29,292 bases of DNA. Origin: Lentisphaeria bacterium (lineage in GTDB: Bacteria; Verrucomicrobiota; Lentisphaeria; Oligosphaerales; Oligosphaeraceae). Location of the stretch: assembly GCA_016287975.1 (NCBI GenBank), contig JAEEXV010000420.1, forward strand, positions 1 to 29,292. The letters are read 5' to 3'. Both the position numbers and the translations under genes were made by a program. The notes under the pieces are model-generated. The model did not search any database. It had not been told where the DNA came from and saw nothing but the letters and a program-made list of their open reading frames with translations. Shown here in pieces: positions 7,636 through 16,097 of this stretch. Every line of letters starts with the position of its first letter. Position 1 is the first letter of the stretch.

Positions 7636-9627
7636 GTGTTCACCTACAAGGACCATTTTAGAGGCTACCCGTTTCTTCCGCCCATGCGGGAGGAGAAGCG
7701 GAGCGGCGGCGAAGGCTCGCTCTTTCTGCGCTTTCTGAAGCAGTATGCGTGGAAGATGAAGTGGTCGCTGCTGGTGTGCGTGGTGCTGGTGGCATTGAAC
7801 TCGAACTACCAGTATATGATCACCTATCTGACGCGGCTGGTGGTGGACGAGGTGCTGGTGGTGTCCAGCACGCCGCCACCCCCGCCCCCGAAGGGTGCGA
7901 TCGCGGCGCGGGATCGGATGCCGGAGGCGCGTCGGCGTCCTGCGGTGGGGAGCGGCCACAAGATGGACATGGGGGTTCGGATCGGCGTGCGTCCGCCCGA
8001 GGCGGGGCGCACGCTCTTCTGGCTGGGGGTGGTCTACATCGGCACGCTTTTCCTGTTCAATACATTGGGGCGGCTGGCGGCGCGGCGGCAAATCATGGTG
8101 GGGCAGGCCATGACGGGGAAGCTGCGCGAAGACCTGCACCGAAAGGTGCTGGAGTTGTCGCTTTCGTACCATCAGGCGATGAGTCCAGGGCGGCTGCTGT
8201 CGCGCATCATCTCGGATGTCGAGGCGGCGCGCAATGAGATGATGTCGCTGATCGTCAATGGCACGCATAGTTTCACGATGATGGTGACGGGGGTGGTGAT
8301 CCTGATTGTGACCGAGTGGCGGATGGCGGTGCTGATGTCGGTGTCGATGCCGATCTACTGGTGGATGCTTCGCCGTCAGCGTCCTGGCATTCGGCATATC
8401 CAGCGGGAGCAGCGGCATACGAACGCGTGCATGTACGGTCTGGTGACGCAGAAGATCGACGCGGCGAAGGCGATCCAGTCGTACGGGCGCGAACTGGGCG
8501 AGGTGCTGGCTTTCAAGCGGCTGACCTCGGTCTATTTCCGCGATGCGGTGACGGTGCAGTTCACCTTCCAGAAGATGAACTTCCAGACGTGGCTGATCGC
8601 CCACTCGATGGGCTGCCTGATCTTCCTGTTCGGCGGCTGGATGGTGCTGAACGGCGAGATGAGCCTCGGCAAGATGCTGTTCCTCCAGACGACGACGCTG
8701 GTGCTCTTCCAGCCCGTCTCGACCTTCACCTCGCTGGAACTGGTGATGCAGTCGTTGAGAGTGGCGCTGGGGCGATGCGCGGACGTGCTCGACCAGGTGC
8801 CTGAGATCGCCGAGCAGCCCAACGCGGTGCCGTTCCCCGCGCCGTTGAAGCGCGGCATCGCGATCGAGCATCTGTCCTTCGCGTATCCCGCGAACACCTT
8901 CGCGGGGGCGGATCCGAAGCAGGCGGAGTTCGCGCAGAAGCGTGGCGGCGACCTGGTGCTCAAGGACGTGTCGCTGTTTGTGCCCGCCGGCAGCTGGCTC
9001 TGCATCATGGGCTCTTCGGGCTGCGGCAAGAGCACCCTCCTGCACCTCCTGGCGCGCCTCTACGAGCCGACCAGCGGGCGCATCGCCTACGACGGCATCG
9101 ACCTGGACCAGATCGGCTTCGGGAGCCTGCGCCGCTATCTCGGCGTGGTGCCGCAGGAGGCGCAGATCTTCTCTGGCTCGGTGCGCGACAACATCGCCTA
9201 CGGGCGTCCCGACGCCTCGAACACGGCGATCATGGAGGCGGCGTCGATGGCGCAGATGCACGACTTCATCATGGAGATGCCAGTGAAATACGAGACGCTG
9301 ATCGGCGAGAAGGGGCAGTCGCTCTCGGGCGGCCAGCGGCAGCGCCTGTCGCTGGCGCGCGCGCTCCTCACCAAGCCGGATGTGCTGCTGCTGGACGACT
9401 GCACCAGCGCGCTTGACGCGAACACGGAGCGGAAGATCCAGGAGACGCTGGAGACGACGCTGGCGGGGCGGACGGCGGTGATGGTGTCGCAGCGCGTGTC
9501 GATGGCGATCCGCTGCCAGCAGATCGCGGTTTTGGACAACGGGGTGGTGTCGGAGCTGGGCACGCACCAGGAACTGGTGGCGCGCGGCGGCTTCTACGCC
9601 AAGCTTTTCCACGAACAGACGGAGTAG
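7636..9627 (+). CDS. ABC exporter half-transporter B (degenerate NBD: Walker-B Asp, H-loop Gln)
   Basis: A 663-residue permease-ATPase, longer than partner A. GTG at 7636 is the first in-frame start; ATG at 7684 (residue 17) is an alternative and neither has a clear ribosome site. The first transmembrane helix is at about 43-62. Residues 79-125 form a long extra loop with a run of six prolines before the next helix, and another insertion lies in the NBD at about 419-439. NBD motifs are Walker A GSSGCGKST (459-467), Q507, canonical signature LSGGQ (563-567), and Walker B VLLLDD with Asp588 where catalytic Glu is normal. Gln619 replaces the H-loop His (VSQRVS). In known heterodimeric exporters (TM287/288, BmrCD type) one subunit carries just these changes. 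It should pair with the protein encoded at 5595. Confidence 0.9.
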   Translation: MFTYKDHFRGYPFLPPMREEKRSGGEGSLFLRFLKQYAWKMKWSLLVCVVLVALNSNYQYMITYLTRLVVDEVLVVSSTPPPPPPKGAIAARDRMPEARRRPAVGSGHKMDMGVRIGVRPPEAGRTLFWLGVVYIGTLFLFNTLGRLAARRQIMVGQAMTGKLREDLHRKVLELSLSYHQAMSPGRLLSRIISDVEAARNEMMSLIVNGTHSFTMMVTGVVILIVTEWRMAVLMSVSMPIYWWMLRRQRPGIRHIQREQRHTNACMYGLVTQKIDAAKAIQSYGRELGEVLAFKRLTSVYFRDAVTVQFTFQKMNFQTWLIAHSMGCLIFLFGGWMVLNGEMSLGKMLFLQTTTLVLFQPVSTFTSLELVMQSLRVALGRCADVLDQVPEIAEQPNAVPFPAPLKRGIAIEHLSFAYPANTFAGADPKQAEFAQKRGGDLVLKDVSLFVPAGSWLCIMGSSGCGKSTLLHLLARLYEPTSGRIAYDGIDLDQIGFGSLRRYLGVVPQEAQIFSGSVRDNIAYGRPDASNTAIMEAASMAQMHDFIMEMPVKYETLIGEKGQSLSGGQRQRLSLARALLTKPDVLLLDDCTSALDANTERKIQETLETTLAGRTAVMVSQRVSMAIRCQQIAVLDNGVVSELGTHQELVARGGFYAKLFHEQTE

Positions 9628-9633
9628 ACCAGG

Positions 9634-10659
9634 ATGAGACAGGTGCGTTTGGGGAACACGGGGATTGTCGCGGCGGCGCAGGCCTTCGGCGCGCTGCCAG
9701 TGCAGCGGCGCAGTTTTGCGGAGGCGGAGCGGATTCTGCGGCGGGCGCTCGACGGCGGGATGGACTTTTTCGACACGGCGCGCTACTACACGGACAGCGA
9801 GGAGAAGATCGGGCGCGCCATTTCGGACCGCCGCGGCGAGTTCCGCGTGTCGACGAAGACGGGGGCGCAGACGGGGGCTGAACTGATGAAGGATCTGGAG
9901 ACCTCGCTGCGGAACCTCAGGACCGACCACATCGACATCTACCAGTTCCACAATCCGCCGTTTGTGCCGCGTCCTGGGGACGGGCGCGGCCTCTACGAGG
10001 CGGCGCTGAAGGCGAAGGAGCAAGGGAAGATCCTGCACATCGGCATCACCAACCACCAGTTGGCGATCGCGAACGAGGCGATCGACTCGGGGCTCTTCGA
10101 GACCCTGCAGTTCCCGTTCAGCTACCTTTCCGCGCCAAACGAGCAGGCGCTGGTGCGGCGCTGCGCGGAGCGGGGCATGGGCTTCATCGCGATGAAAGGG
10201 CTCTGCGGCGGCCTCCTGACCAACTCCGCGGCCTGCGCGGCCTTCATGTCCGAATGGCCGACGGTGCTTCCGATCTGGGGCGTCCAGCACGAGTCGGAAC
10301 TGGAGGAGTGGCTTGGGTACCTCTCCCGTCCGCCCGTCATGGACGAGGCGATGCGGGCCTTCATTGAGGCGGACCGCGCGCAGCTGGGCGGCGAGTTCTG
10401 CCGTTCCTGCGGATACTGCATGCCTTGCCCCGCGGGCATCGAGATCCGCAACTGCGCCCGAATGATCCAGCTGCTCCGCCGCATGCCTTCTGGACAGTGG
10501 CTGAACGAGCACTGGCAGGCGGAGATGAAGAAGATCGAGGGATGCCTGCACTGCGGGCGCTGCGTCTCCAAGTGCCCCTACCACCTCAACACCCCCGAAC
10601 TCCTCCGCAAGAACTACGACGACTACCAGCGCGTCCTCCGCGGCGAGGTCAAGGTGTGA
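9634..10659 (+). CDS. Aldo/keto reductase with C-terminal double [4Fe-4S] ferredoxin-like domain
   Basis: A 341-residue protein. Residues 1 to about 245 are an aldo-keto reductase barrel; the catalytic tetrad can be assigned as Asp47, Tyr52, Lys75 and His106 (FFDTARYY, STKTGA, YQFHNPP). The C-terminal part carries two cysteine clusters: C256, C259, C262, C265 (CRSCGYCMPCP) and C304, C307, C310, C314 (CLHCGRCVSKCP), as in the ferredoxin-like tail of iron-sulfur AKR family members. It probably passes electrons between the clusters and a nicotinamide cofactor to reduce or oxidise a carbonyl or sugar-type substrate, which the sequence does not name. It starts 6 bases after the ABC-B stop and so is probably the last gene of the export operon. 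A functional link with export is unproven. Confidence 0.88.
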   Translation: MRQVRLGNTGIVAAAQAFGALPVQRRSFAEAERILRRALDGGMDFFDTARYYTDSEEKIGRAISDRRGEFRVSTKTGAQTGAELMKDLETSLRNLRTDHIDIYQFHNPPFVPRPGDGRGLYEAALKAKEQGKILHIGITNHQLAIANEAIDSGLFETLQFPFSYLSAPNEQALVRRCAERGMGFIAMKGLCGGLLTNSAACAAFMSEWPTVLPIWGVQHESELEEWLGYLSRPPVMDEAMRAFIEADRAQLGGEFCRSCGYCMPCPAGIEIRNCARMIQLLRRMPSGQWLNEHWQAEMKKIEGCLHCGRCVSKCPYHLNTPELLRKNYDDYQRVLRGEVKV

Positions 10660-10663
10660 GCGC

Positions 10664-10776
10664 GCGGGCCGAGAACGGCCCGCCACGGGACAAGTTCCCG
10701 CCGCTTGCGGGGCAGGCAGGGTGTGCGGGCCGAGAACGGCCCGCCACGGGACAAGGCCCCGCCGCTTGCGGGGGCG
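10664..10776. repeat. 61-bp direct repeat, two copies, each with a compound hairpin
   Basis: Five bases after the AKR stop a unit starting at 10664 is repeated at 10725. Each has an 8-bp stem GCGGGCCG/CGGCCCGC around an AGAA loop, then CCACGGGACAAG, then a second small hairpin (CCCGC, CGCTT loop, GCGGG). The first hairpin has the same loop type as the elements at 7376, 7415 and 28674. The T-tract of an intrinsic terminator is missing. It separates the export operon from the phosphatase gene. Confidence 0.75.
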
Positions 10777-10846
10777 ACTGGGTATTATAGTACGTCCCGA
10801 TTGAAAAACGGTCGGGGATTCTAGTGAAAGCAAGGAGCAGAAAAAG

Positions 10847-13180
10847 ATGAATCGCTGGATGGTTCGATGGATGTCGCTGGTGATGATGGCGGCGCTGGTC
10901 GTGTCGTGCGCGGAACTGCGCAATCCACCGCCAAAGGCGGCGGCTTCCCCGCAGTCCGTGGCGGCGCGGGACTTCGGCGGCGGAACGGGCCTGAACGGGC
11001 GGCGGATTCGGCCGCGGCTCGTCTATTGTACGGATGCGCTGGACAAGCAGGCGGCGGCGGGGCTGGGGGTGAAGACCGACCTGGATCTGCGCCCTGATGA
11101 CGAGTGCCGCGGAATGGTGGAATCGCCTGCGGGGGAGGCGGTGCGCTGGGCGCATGTCCCCCGCGTCGTGGGCGCTGCACTGAATACGCCAGAGGGGCAG
11201 GCGGCCTTCCGCAACTGCTTCCGAGTCTTCCTCGACCGCACGAACTATCCGATTGCCTTCCACGGTGCCAACAGTCGGGAGCTGGCGTGCGCCCTGGGCG
11301 CGCTGCTGGGCGTGGAGGAGCATTTTCCGTTCGACTACGCCTTCGCGCAGTATCCAGGCGCGACGCTGACCGAGCGTGCCGAGCAGTATGCGCTCGCGTG
11401 CGGTTTCACGCGGATGGACATCGAGTTCTTCCGCTCGATTCTGCTGGAGCCGAAGGCGGCGCCTGCGCCGTCGCCAGTTTTGCCTGCGGCGTGGAGCACG
11501 GTGGAACTGCTGCGCCCCGTCCAGCGCGACTACCTGGCGCTGCCGCGGTCGCAGCGGGTGAAGCGCTTCTCGGAGCGGGGGGCGCGCCAGACGCTGGCGT
11601 CGCAGGGATGGTATCCCGAGCCAGTGGTGCTGGTCTCGAACGACGGCACGCGCGACCTGCCGCCAGAGGACATCATCATCTACGAGACGCAGCTGGACGG
11701 CACGCGCCTCCCCGTCGACTACGTGCGCATCTACCGCGACAAGAAGGGCAATACCTGTGCGGTCAACTTCAAGATCGGCACCGTCTACAACTGGCGCTGC
11801 GAGCGATATGTGGACGGCGCGGCGATCGACCCGCTGCACGGCGCGGTCTTCCGCACCTCCGACATGGCGCCGCGCCTGCTGCAGATCGACGGCGTCCCCA
11901 ATGTGCGCGACCTGGGGGGGCGTCCAGGCTGGGGCGGGCGCCGCGTGAAGCAGGGGTTGGTCTATCGGACGGCGGGCCTCAACAACAACGCGGGCGTCAA
12001 GTACAAGTATGAGACGAAGCGTTTCGAGAAGGAGCCCGCGCTGAAGGCGGAGAAGGCGATGCGGGACGCGGTGGTCGCGGAGTGCAAGGCGCGGCTGAAG
12101 TTGCCTGCGGAGCAGTTGAAGCCTGTCGCGGGCGGCCCCTCGACGGAGAAGTGGGTGGTCTTCCGCGTGCCGTCGGGCAAGCCCGCCGTCGACTATCCTG
12201 AACTCGACGGGATGGCCGTGATCCCCTCGGAGTTCCACGGCGTGAAGGCGGAGCCCGCCCCGATGAAGAACGGCAACTGGAACCAGCCCGCGCAGCCGAC
12301 GGCGCCGCCAGTGGTGCTGATGCAGGAGTTCGAGTGCCCCGAGGCGGGATTCGTCCGCCTGGGCTGCGGCGCGGACTGGTTCTGGTGCATCCGCGTCAAC
12401 GGCAGGAAGGTCTTCGACCTGATGCGGGACGGCAATATCTTCGGCGACTACTCCGCTACCGCCTATACGCTGGACATCCCCGTGCGGAAGGGCCGCAACC
12501 TGATTGCGGTGACGGTCGGCAGCGGCAGCGCCACGCTGGAATGGAGCTGCGTCCTCGCCCCTGAGCGCGACGCGAAGGCGGCCCTCACGGCGCGCATCGC
12601 CATCGAGGAGCGCCAGCTGCGCCACGCCGTGCGCAAGGCCAGCGGGCGCCAGGCGGGCAAGAGCAGGATCTCGCCCGAAATGCACGACTACCTGGTCAAG
12701 GTGCTCGGCGTCAAAAGCGACATCGATCTGCGCACCGATGGCGAGTGCTACGGCATGAAGGGCTCGCCCGCAGGGCCCGAGGTCAAGTGGTTCCACATCC
12801 CCTCGGCCGCCTACGCGGGGATGAACACCGACCGCGGCAAGGAGGCCTTCGCCAGGGTATTCCGCGTCTTCCTCGACGAGAAGAACTACCCGATCGTCTT
12901 CCACTGCATCGCGGGGCAGGACCGCACTGGCGCCGTCGCCTTCATCCTCAATGCGTTGCTCGGCGTTGAGGAGGACGAACTCTACCGCGACTGGGAGGCC
13001 ACTGGCTTCTGGAACAAGAACCACTGGTTCAACCACCGCCTGCGCTTCAACCTGCTGGTGAAGGCCTTCGACAAATACCCTGGCGGCACCATCCATGAGC
13101 GCGTCGAAAACTACGTGCGCGCGCTGGGATTCACCGACGCGGAGATCGCGAAGTTCCGAGGCATCATGCTGGAAAAGTGA
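10847..13180 (+). CDS. Lipoprotein with inactive and active tyrosine-phosphatase-like domains
   Basis: A 777-residue envelope protein. The signal peptide ends in the lipobox VVSC (Cys21). Residues about 45-200 resemble the second half of a Y_phosphatase3/DSP-type tyrosine phosphatase, but the P-loop is lost: the sequence reads FHGANSRELACALGALLG, with Gly140 where the nucleophile should be. A second copy begins at about 348 (VPNVRDLGGRPGWGG, the family's start motif) and resumes at about 608. It has the intact loop HCIAGQDRTG with Cys687 and Arg693. Between these, at about 430-575, lies an inserted beta-rich segment resembling a carbohydrate-binding or PA14-like sandwich (FVRLGCGADWFWCIRVNGRKVF). 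Acting on phosphate esters outside the cytoplasm is inference; the substrate is unknown. ATG at 10847 follows AAGGAGC. A TATTAT box lies at 10783 but no good -35. Confidence 0.82.
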   Translation: MNRWMVRWMSLVMMAALVVSCAELRNPPPKAAASPQSVAARDFGGGTGLNGRRIRPRLVYCTDALDKQAAAGLGVKTDLDLRPDDECRGMVESPAGEAVRWAHVPRVVGAALNTPEGQAAFRNCFRVFLDRTNYPIAFHGANSRELACALGALLGVEEHFPFDYAFAQYPGATLTERAEQYALACGFTRMDIEFFRSILLEPKAAPAPSPVLPAAWSTVELLRPVQRDYLALPRSQRVKRFSERGARQTLASQGWYPEPVVLVSNDGTRDLPPEDIIIYETQLDGTRLPVDYVRIYRDKKGNTCAVNFKIGTVYNWRCERYVDGAAIDPLHGAVFRTSDMAPRLLQIDGVPNVRDLGGRPGWGGRRVKQGLVYRTAGLNNNAGVKYKYETKRFEKEPALKAEKAMRDAVVAECKARLKLPAEQLKPVAGGPSTEKWVVFRVPSGKPAVDYPELDGMAVIPSEFHGVKAEPAPMKNGNWNQPAQPTAPPVVLMQEFECPEAGFVRLGCGADWFWCIRVNGRKVFDLMRDGNIFGDYSATAYTLDIPVRKGRNLIAVTVGSGSATLEWSCVLAPERDAKAALTARIAIEERQLRHAVRKASGRQAGKSRISPEMHDYLVKVLGVKSDIDLRTDGECYGMKGSPAGPEVKWFHIPSAAYAGMNTDRGKEAFARVFRVFLDEKNYPIVFHCIAGQDRTGAVAFILNALLGVEEDELYRDWEATGFWNKNHWFNHRLRFNLLVKAFDKYPGGTIHERVENYVRALGFTDAEIAKFRGIMLEK

Positions 13181-14574
13181 AGATGGAATCCTCGTCCCTC
13201 GGTGAAAAGCGGGAGACGCTGGCCTCGCGGCTGGGTTTCCTGATGTTGTCGGTCGGGTGCGCGGTGGGGCTGGGGAACGTGTGGCGCTTCCCCTTCATCG
13301 TGGGGAAATTCGGCGGCGGCATGTTCGTCCTGCTCTACCTGTTCTTCCTGGTGCTGCTGGGCTGGCCAGTGCTGCTGATGGAACTGTCGGTGGGGCGGGC
13401 GAGCCGCAGCAACCTGATGGGGGCCTTCGGGCGGCTGGCGCGGCGCGCGCGGCCGTGGTGGGTGCGGCTGGCGAAACTGGCCTTTTGCGGCAACGTCCTG
13501 CTGATGATGTACTACACCACGGTCTCAGGGTGGCTCTTCGCCTATACATGGCATTCCGCGTCGGGGCGGCTGGCGGAATGCGCGGGGCGGGAGGAGGTCG
13601 GCGACTTCTTCGTCGGCCTGGTCGGCTCGCCGTGGCAGGGTCTCGCGTGGATGCTGCTGGTGACGGCGGCGGGGGCGCTCCTGTGCAGCGGCAGCCTGCG
13701 CGACACCGTCGAGAAGTCGGTCAAATACATGATGGCGCTGCTCTTCCTGCTGATGGGGGCGCTGGCGGTACGGGCGCTGTTCCTGCCAGGCGCGGCCGAG
13801 GGGCTCCGATTCTACCTGCTGCCGAACTGGAACCATTTTTCCGAGAACTTCTTGGAGACGGTCTTCGCGGCGATGGGACAGGCCTTCTTCACCTTGAGCC
13901 TGGGCGTCGGCGCCATGGAGATCTTCGGGAGCTATCTGGGCTGGAAGAAGCCGCTGGCGGCGGAGGGCGCCGCGATTGTCGGGATGGACACGCTGGTGGC
14001 CTTCACGGCGGGGCTGATCATCTTTCCCGTCTGCGCCACCTACGGCGTGGCGGTCGACTCGGGGCCTGGCCTGCTCTTCGTCTCGCTGCCCAACGCCTTC
14101 AACCACCTCGCGCACGGGAGGCTCTACGGGGCGCTCTTCTTCGTCTTCATGGCGCTGGCGGCGCTGACCACGGTCGTCACGGTCTTCGAGCATATCATCG
14201 CCGTGCTGATGGAGGAATGCGGCCTGAAACGGCCCGCCGCGGCGCTGGCGACGGGGCTCGGCATCGCGGCGCTCTCCGTGCCGTGCGTGCTGGGCTTCAG
14301 CATCTGGGGCAGCTTCCACCCCTTCGGCGGCACCAGCACCATCCTCGACCTGGAGGACTTCTTTGTCAGCAACAACCTGCTGCCGCTGGGGGCGCTCGTC
14401 TGCACCGTCTTCTGCACGCAGGAGTTCGGCTGGGGCATGCAGGGCTTCAAGGCGGAACTGGAGGCGGGGCAGCGCAGGCGCTTCCCCGCGGCCTTCTACT
14501 GGTATTGCCGCTGGGTGCTGCCGCTGATCATCCTGGCCGTCTTCGTCATGGGATACTGGAAGTTCTTCAGCTGA
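13177..14574 (+). CDS. Sodium:neurotransmitter symporter family (NSS/SNF) transporter
   Basis: A 465-residue integral membrane protein with about 11-12 hydrophobic segments. Helix 1 carries the family signature with the unwound stretch: SRLGFLMLSVGCAVGLGNVWRFPFIVGKFGGG, split here only by its own pattern of Gly and Asn residues at about 27-50. Related bacterial proteins (LeuT, TnaT, MhsT) take up amino acids with sodium. The specific substrate cannot be read from the sequence. The GTG at 13177 overlaps the phosphatase stop (GTGA); ATG at 13183 is an equally possible start. The overlap suggests co-expression with the phosphatase lipoprotein. Its 3' end overlaps the convergent MATE gene by 8 bases. 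Confidence 0.9.
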   Translation: MKMESSSLGEKRETLASRLGFLMLSVGCAVGLGNVWRFPFIVGKFGGGMFVLLYLFFLVLLGWPVLLMELSVGRASRSNLMGAFGRLARRARPWWVRLAKLAFCGNVLLMMYYTTVSGWLFAYTWHSASGRLAECAGREEVGDFFVGLVGSPWQGLAWMLLVTAAGALLCSGSLRDTVEKSVKYMMALLFLLMGALAVRALFLPGAAEGLRFYLLPNWNHFSENFLETVFAAMGQAFFTLSLGVGAMEIFGSYLGWKKPLAAEGAAIVGMDTLVAFTAGLIIFPVCATYGVAVDSGPGLLFVSLPNAFNHLAHGRLYGALFFVFMALAALTTVVTVFEHIIAVLMEECGLKRPAAALATGLGIAALSVPCVLGFSIWGSFHPFGGTSTILDLEDFFVSNNLLPLGALVCTVFCTQEFGWGMQGFKAELEAGQRRRFPAAFYWYCRWVLPLIILAVFVMGYWKFFS

Positions 14575-15997
14575 CGGGGGGCGCCTCGCGGAGGCGGCGC
14601 AGCATGAGGAAGGCGACCGTGAAGCAGATGGCGCCGCCGAGGAGGTCGGCGACGAGACGCGCATAGAAGACGCCGTCCTGCCAGTGGAGGGCGTATGCGA
14701 GGAGGGAGAGGGGGATGAGCAGGAGGAGGAGGCGGAAGGCCTTGAGGGCGGCGTCGATGCGCGGGTGGCCTGTGCCGGTGAGGGCGAAGCCTGCGTAGCG
14801 GGTGAGTTCAAGGAGGCTGTAGCCCCAGGCGGTGATGCGCAGATAGCGCACCATGAGGCGCTGGATTTCGACGACGGGGGTGAAGAAGGGGACGATGGCG
14901 GGCGCGGCGAAGAAGAGGACGACGGCCATGACGACGAGGAAGCCGCCCGCGATGGCGGAGGCGAAGTTGTAGGCGAACTTGACGCGGTTGTAGTATTTGG
15001 CGCCGTAGTTCTGGGCGATGATGGACATGAGGGGGATGCCGAAGGCCATGGGCAGCACGAAGGTGACGTGCTCGATCTTGCTGGCGGCGGCGACGGCGGC
15101 GACCATGGTGTCGCCGAACTTGGCGGTGACCCAGGTGGTGATGTTGTTGGTGATGGGGATGAGCATCATGCCGAGGATGGAGGGCAGGGCGTAGCCCGCG
15201 ATGTCGCGCCAGGTGCCGAAGAGCCGAGGCAGCGGGATGCGGCGGAACGAGAGCAGGTCGACGCGGCGGAGGATATGGAGGATGATGACCATGGAGACGC
15301 ACTGCGACAGGATGGTCGCCAGGGCGGCGCCGCGGATGCCCATCGCGGGCATGGGCTCCAGAAGCCGCAGCAATGGCGCGAGGGCGCCGTGCAGCCAGGA
15401 CGGGGTGTGGGCGAGGAGCCGCACGCGGAAGCCCGCGCCGCCGAAGATCATGACGGGGTCGAGCAGGACGTTGACGCACATGCCCAGGATGGTCATGGCG
15501 GAGGCGATGTTGGGGCGCCCCGCGGCGATGAGCAGGTGGTTGCCTGGCATGGAGAGGCCGACCGTGATGCAGCCGAGGAACCAGATGCCCATGTAGCCTT
15601 CGAGCTGGCGGAGGGTCTCGCCCTGCGCGCCGAGGACTCGGTAGACGGGCTGCGCGAAGCAGGTGCCCAGGATGGCGATGGTGGCGGAGATGATCGAGAT
15701 CAGCAGCATGCCCGCGCTGACGATGCGGCGCGCGCCGTCGTGGTCGCCCTCGCCGATGGCGTGCGCCATGAGCGCCATGCAGCCGCCGCCGAAGCCGCCG
15801 AAGAGGCATCCCGCCAGCATGATGATGGGGAAGGTGAAGCCCATCGCCGCCAGTGGCGCGGTGCCGCCAAGATGCCCGACGAAGAAGGTGTCCGCCAGGT
15901 TGTAGCCGGACATCGCCAAGGTGCTGGCCAGCATGGCGGCGGCCGTCTTGAGCATCATGGCCGCGATGTTGCCTCGGGTATATTCTGCCTTGATCAT
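14567..15997 (-). CDS. MATE-family multidrug/drug:cation antiporter
   Basis: A 476-residue protein with about 12 membrane segments. The start at 15997 (MIKAEYTRGNIAAMML) is preferred because it begins directly before helix 1, and longer versions would run through the upstream terminator. MatE features include the first-helix pattern MSGYNLADTFFVGHLGGTAPLAAMG and the duplicated half beginning near LPSILGMMLIPITNNITTWVTAKFGDTMVAA. Proteins of this family export cationic drugs or metabolites using sodium or proton gradients. No strong ribosome site is seen. The 3' end overlaps the NSS transporter gene on the other strand by 8 bases, so the two transcripts converge without a visible terminator between them. 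Confidence 0.92.
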   Translation of the reverse strand: MIKAEYTRGNIAAMMLKTAAAMLASTLAMSGYNLADTFFVGHLGGTAPLAAMGFTFPIIMLAGCLFGGFGGGCMALMAHAIGEGDHDGARRIVSAGMLLISIISATIAILGTCFAQPVYRVLGAQGETLRQLEGYMGIWFLGCITVGLSMPGNHLLIAAGRPNIASAMTILGMCVNVLLDPVMIFGGAGFRVRLLAHTPSWLHGALAPLLRLLEPMPAMGIRGAALATILSQCVSMVIILHILRRVDLLSFRRIPLPRLFGTWRDIAGYALPSILGMMLIPITNNITTWVTAKFGDTMVAAVAAASKIEHVTFVLPMAFGIPLMSIIAQNYGAKYYNRVKFAYNFASAIAGGFLVVMAVVLFFAAPAIVPFFTPVVEIQRLMVRYLRITAWGYSLLELTRYAGFALTGTGHPRIDAALKAFRLLLLLIPLSLLAYALHWQDGVFYARLVADLLGGAICFTVAFLMLRRLREAPPVS

Positions 15998-16033
15998 GGA
16001 AGTGGAAAGGGATGCCTGCGGGGCGGCGGAATG

Positions 16034-16068
16034 AAAAAAGCCGACCGCCCGTTGGGGCAGGCCGGCTT
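16034..16068 (-). terminator. Intrinsic terminator downstream of yebC
   Basis: Read on the minus strand, a GC-rich stem AGCCGGCC-T-GCCC / GGGC-GGTCGGCT (12 pairs, one bulge, one G-T) closes a CAAC loop and is followed at once by TTTTTT. It lies between the yebC stop (16098) and the MATE start (15997), so the two genes are probably separate transcripts. Confidence 0.85.
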
Positions 16069-16097
16069 GTCCAGAAAGGCGGGATGGAAGCGGGCGC

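Noticed and set aside
10783..10791. Promoter for the phosphatase lipoprotein gene
   Set aside because: A TATTAT/TATAGT box is present, but no -35 element at suitable spacing was found, so it is only mentioned with the gene.
7204..13096. Very long open frames on the minus strand opposite the export and phosphatase genes
   Set aside because: They are antisense to genes with clear motifs, consist of Arg/His/Pro-rich low-complexity sequence, and arise because stop codons are rare in GC-rich DNA.
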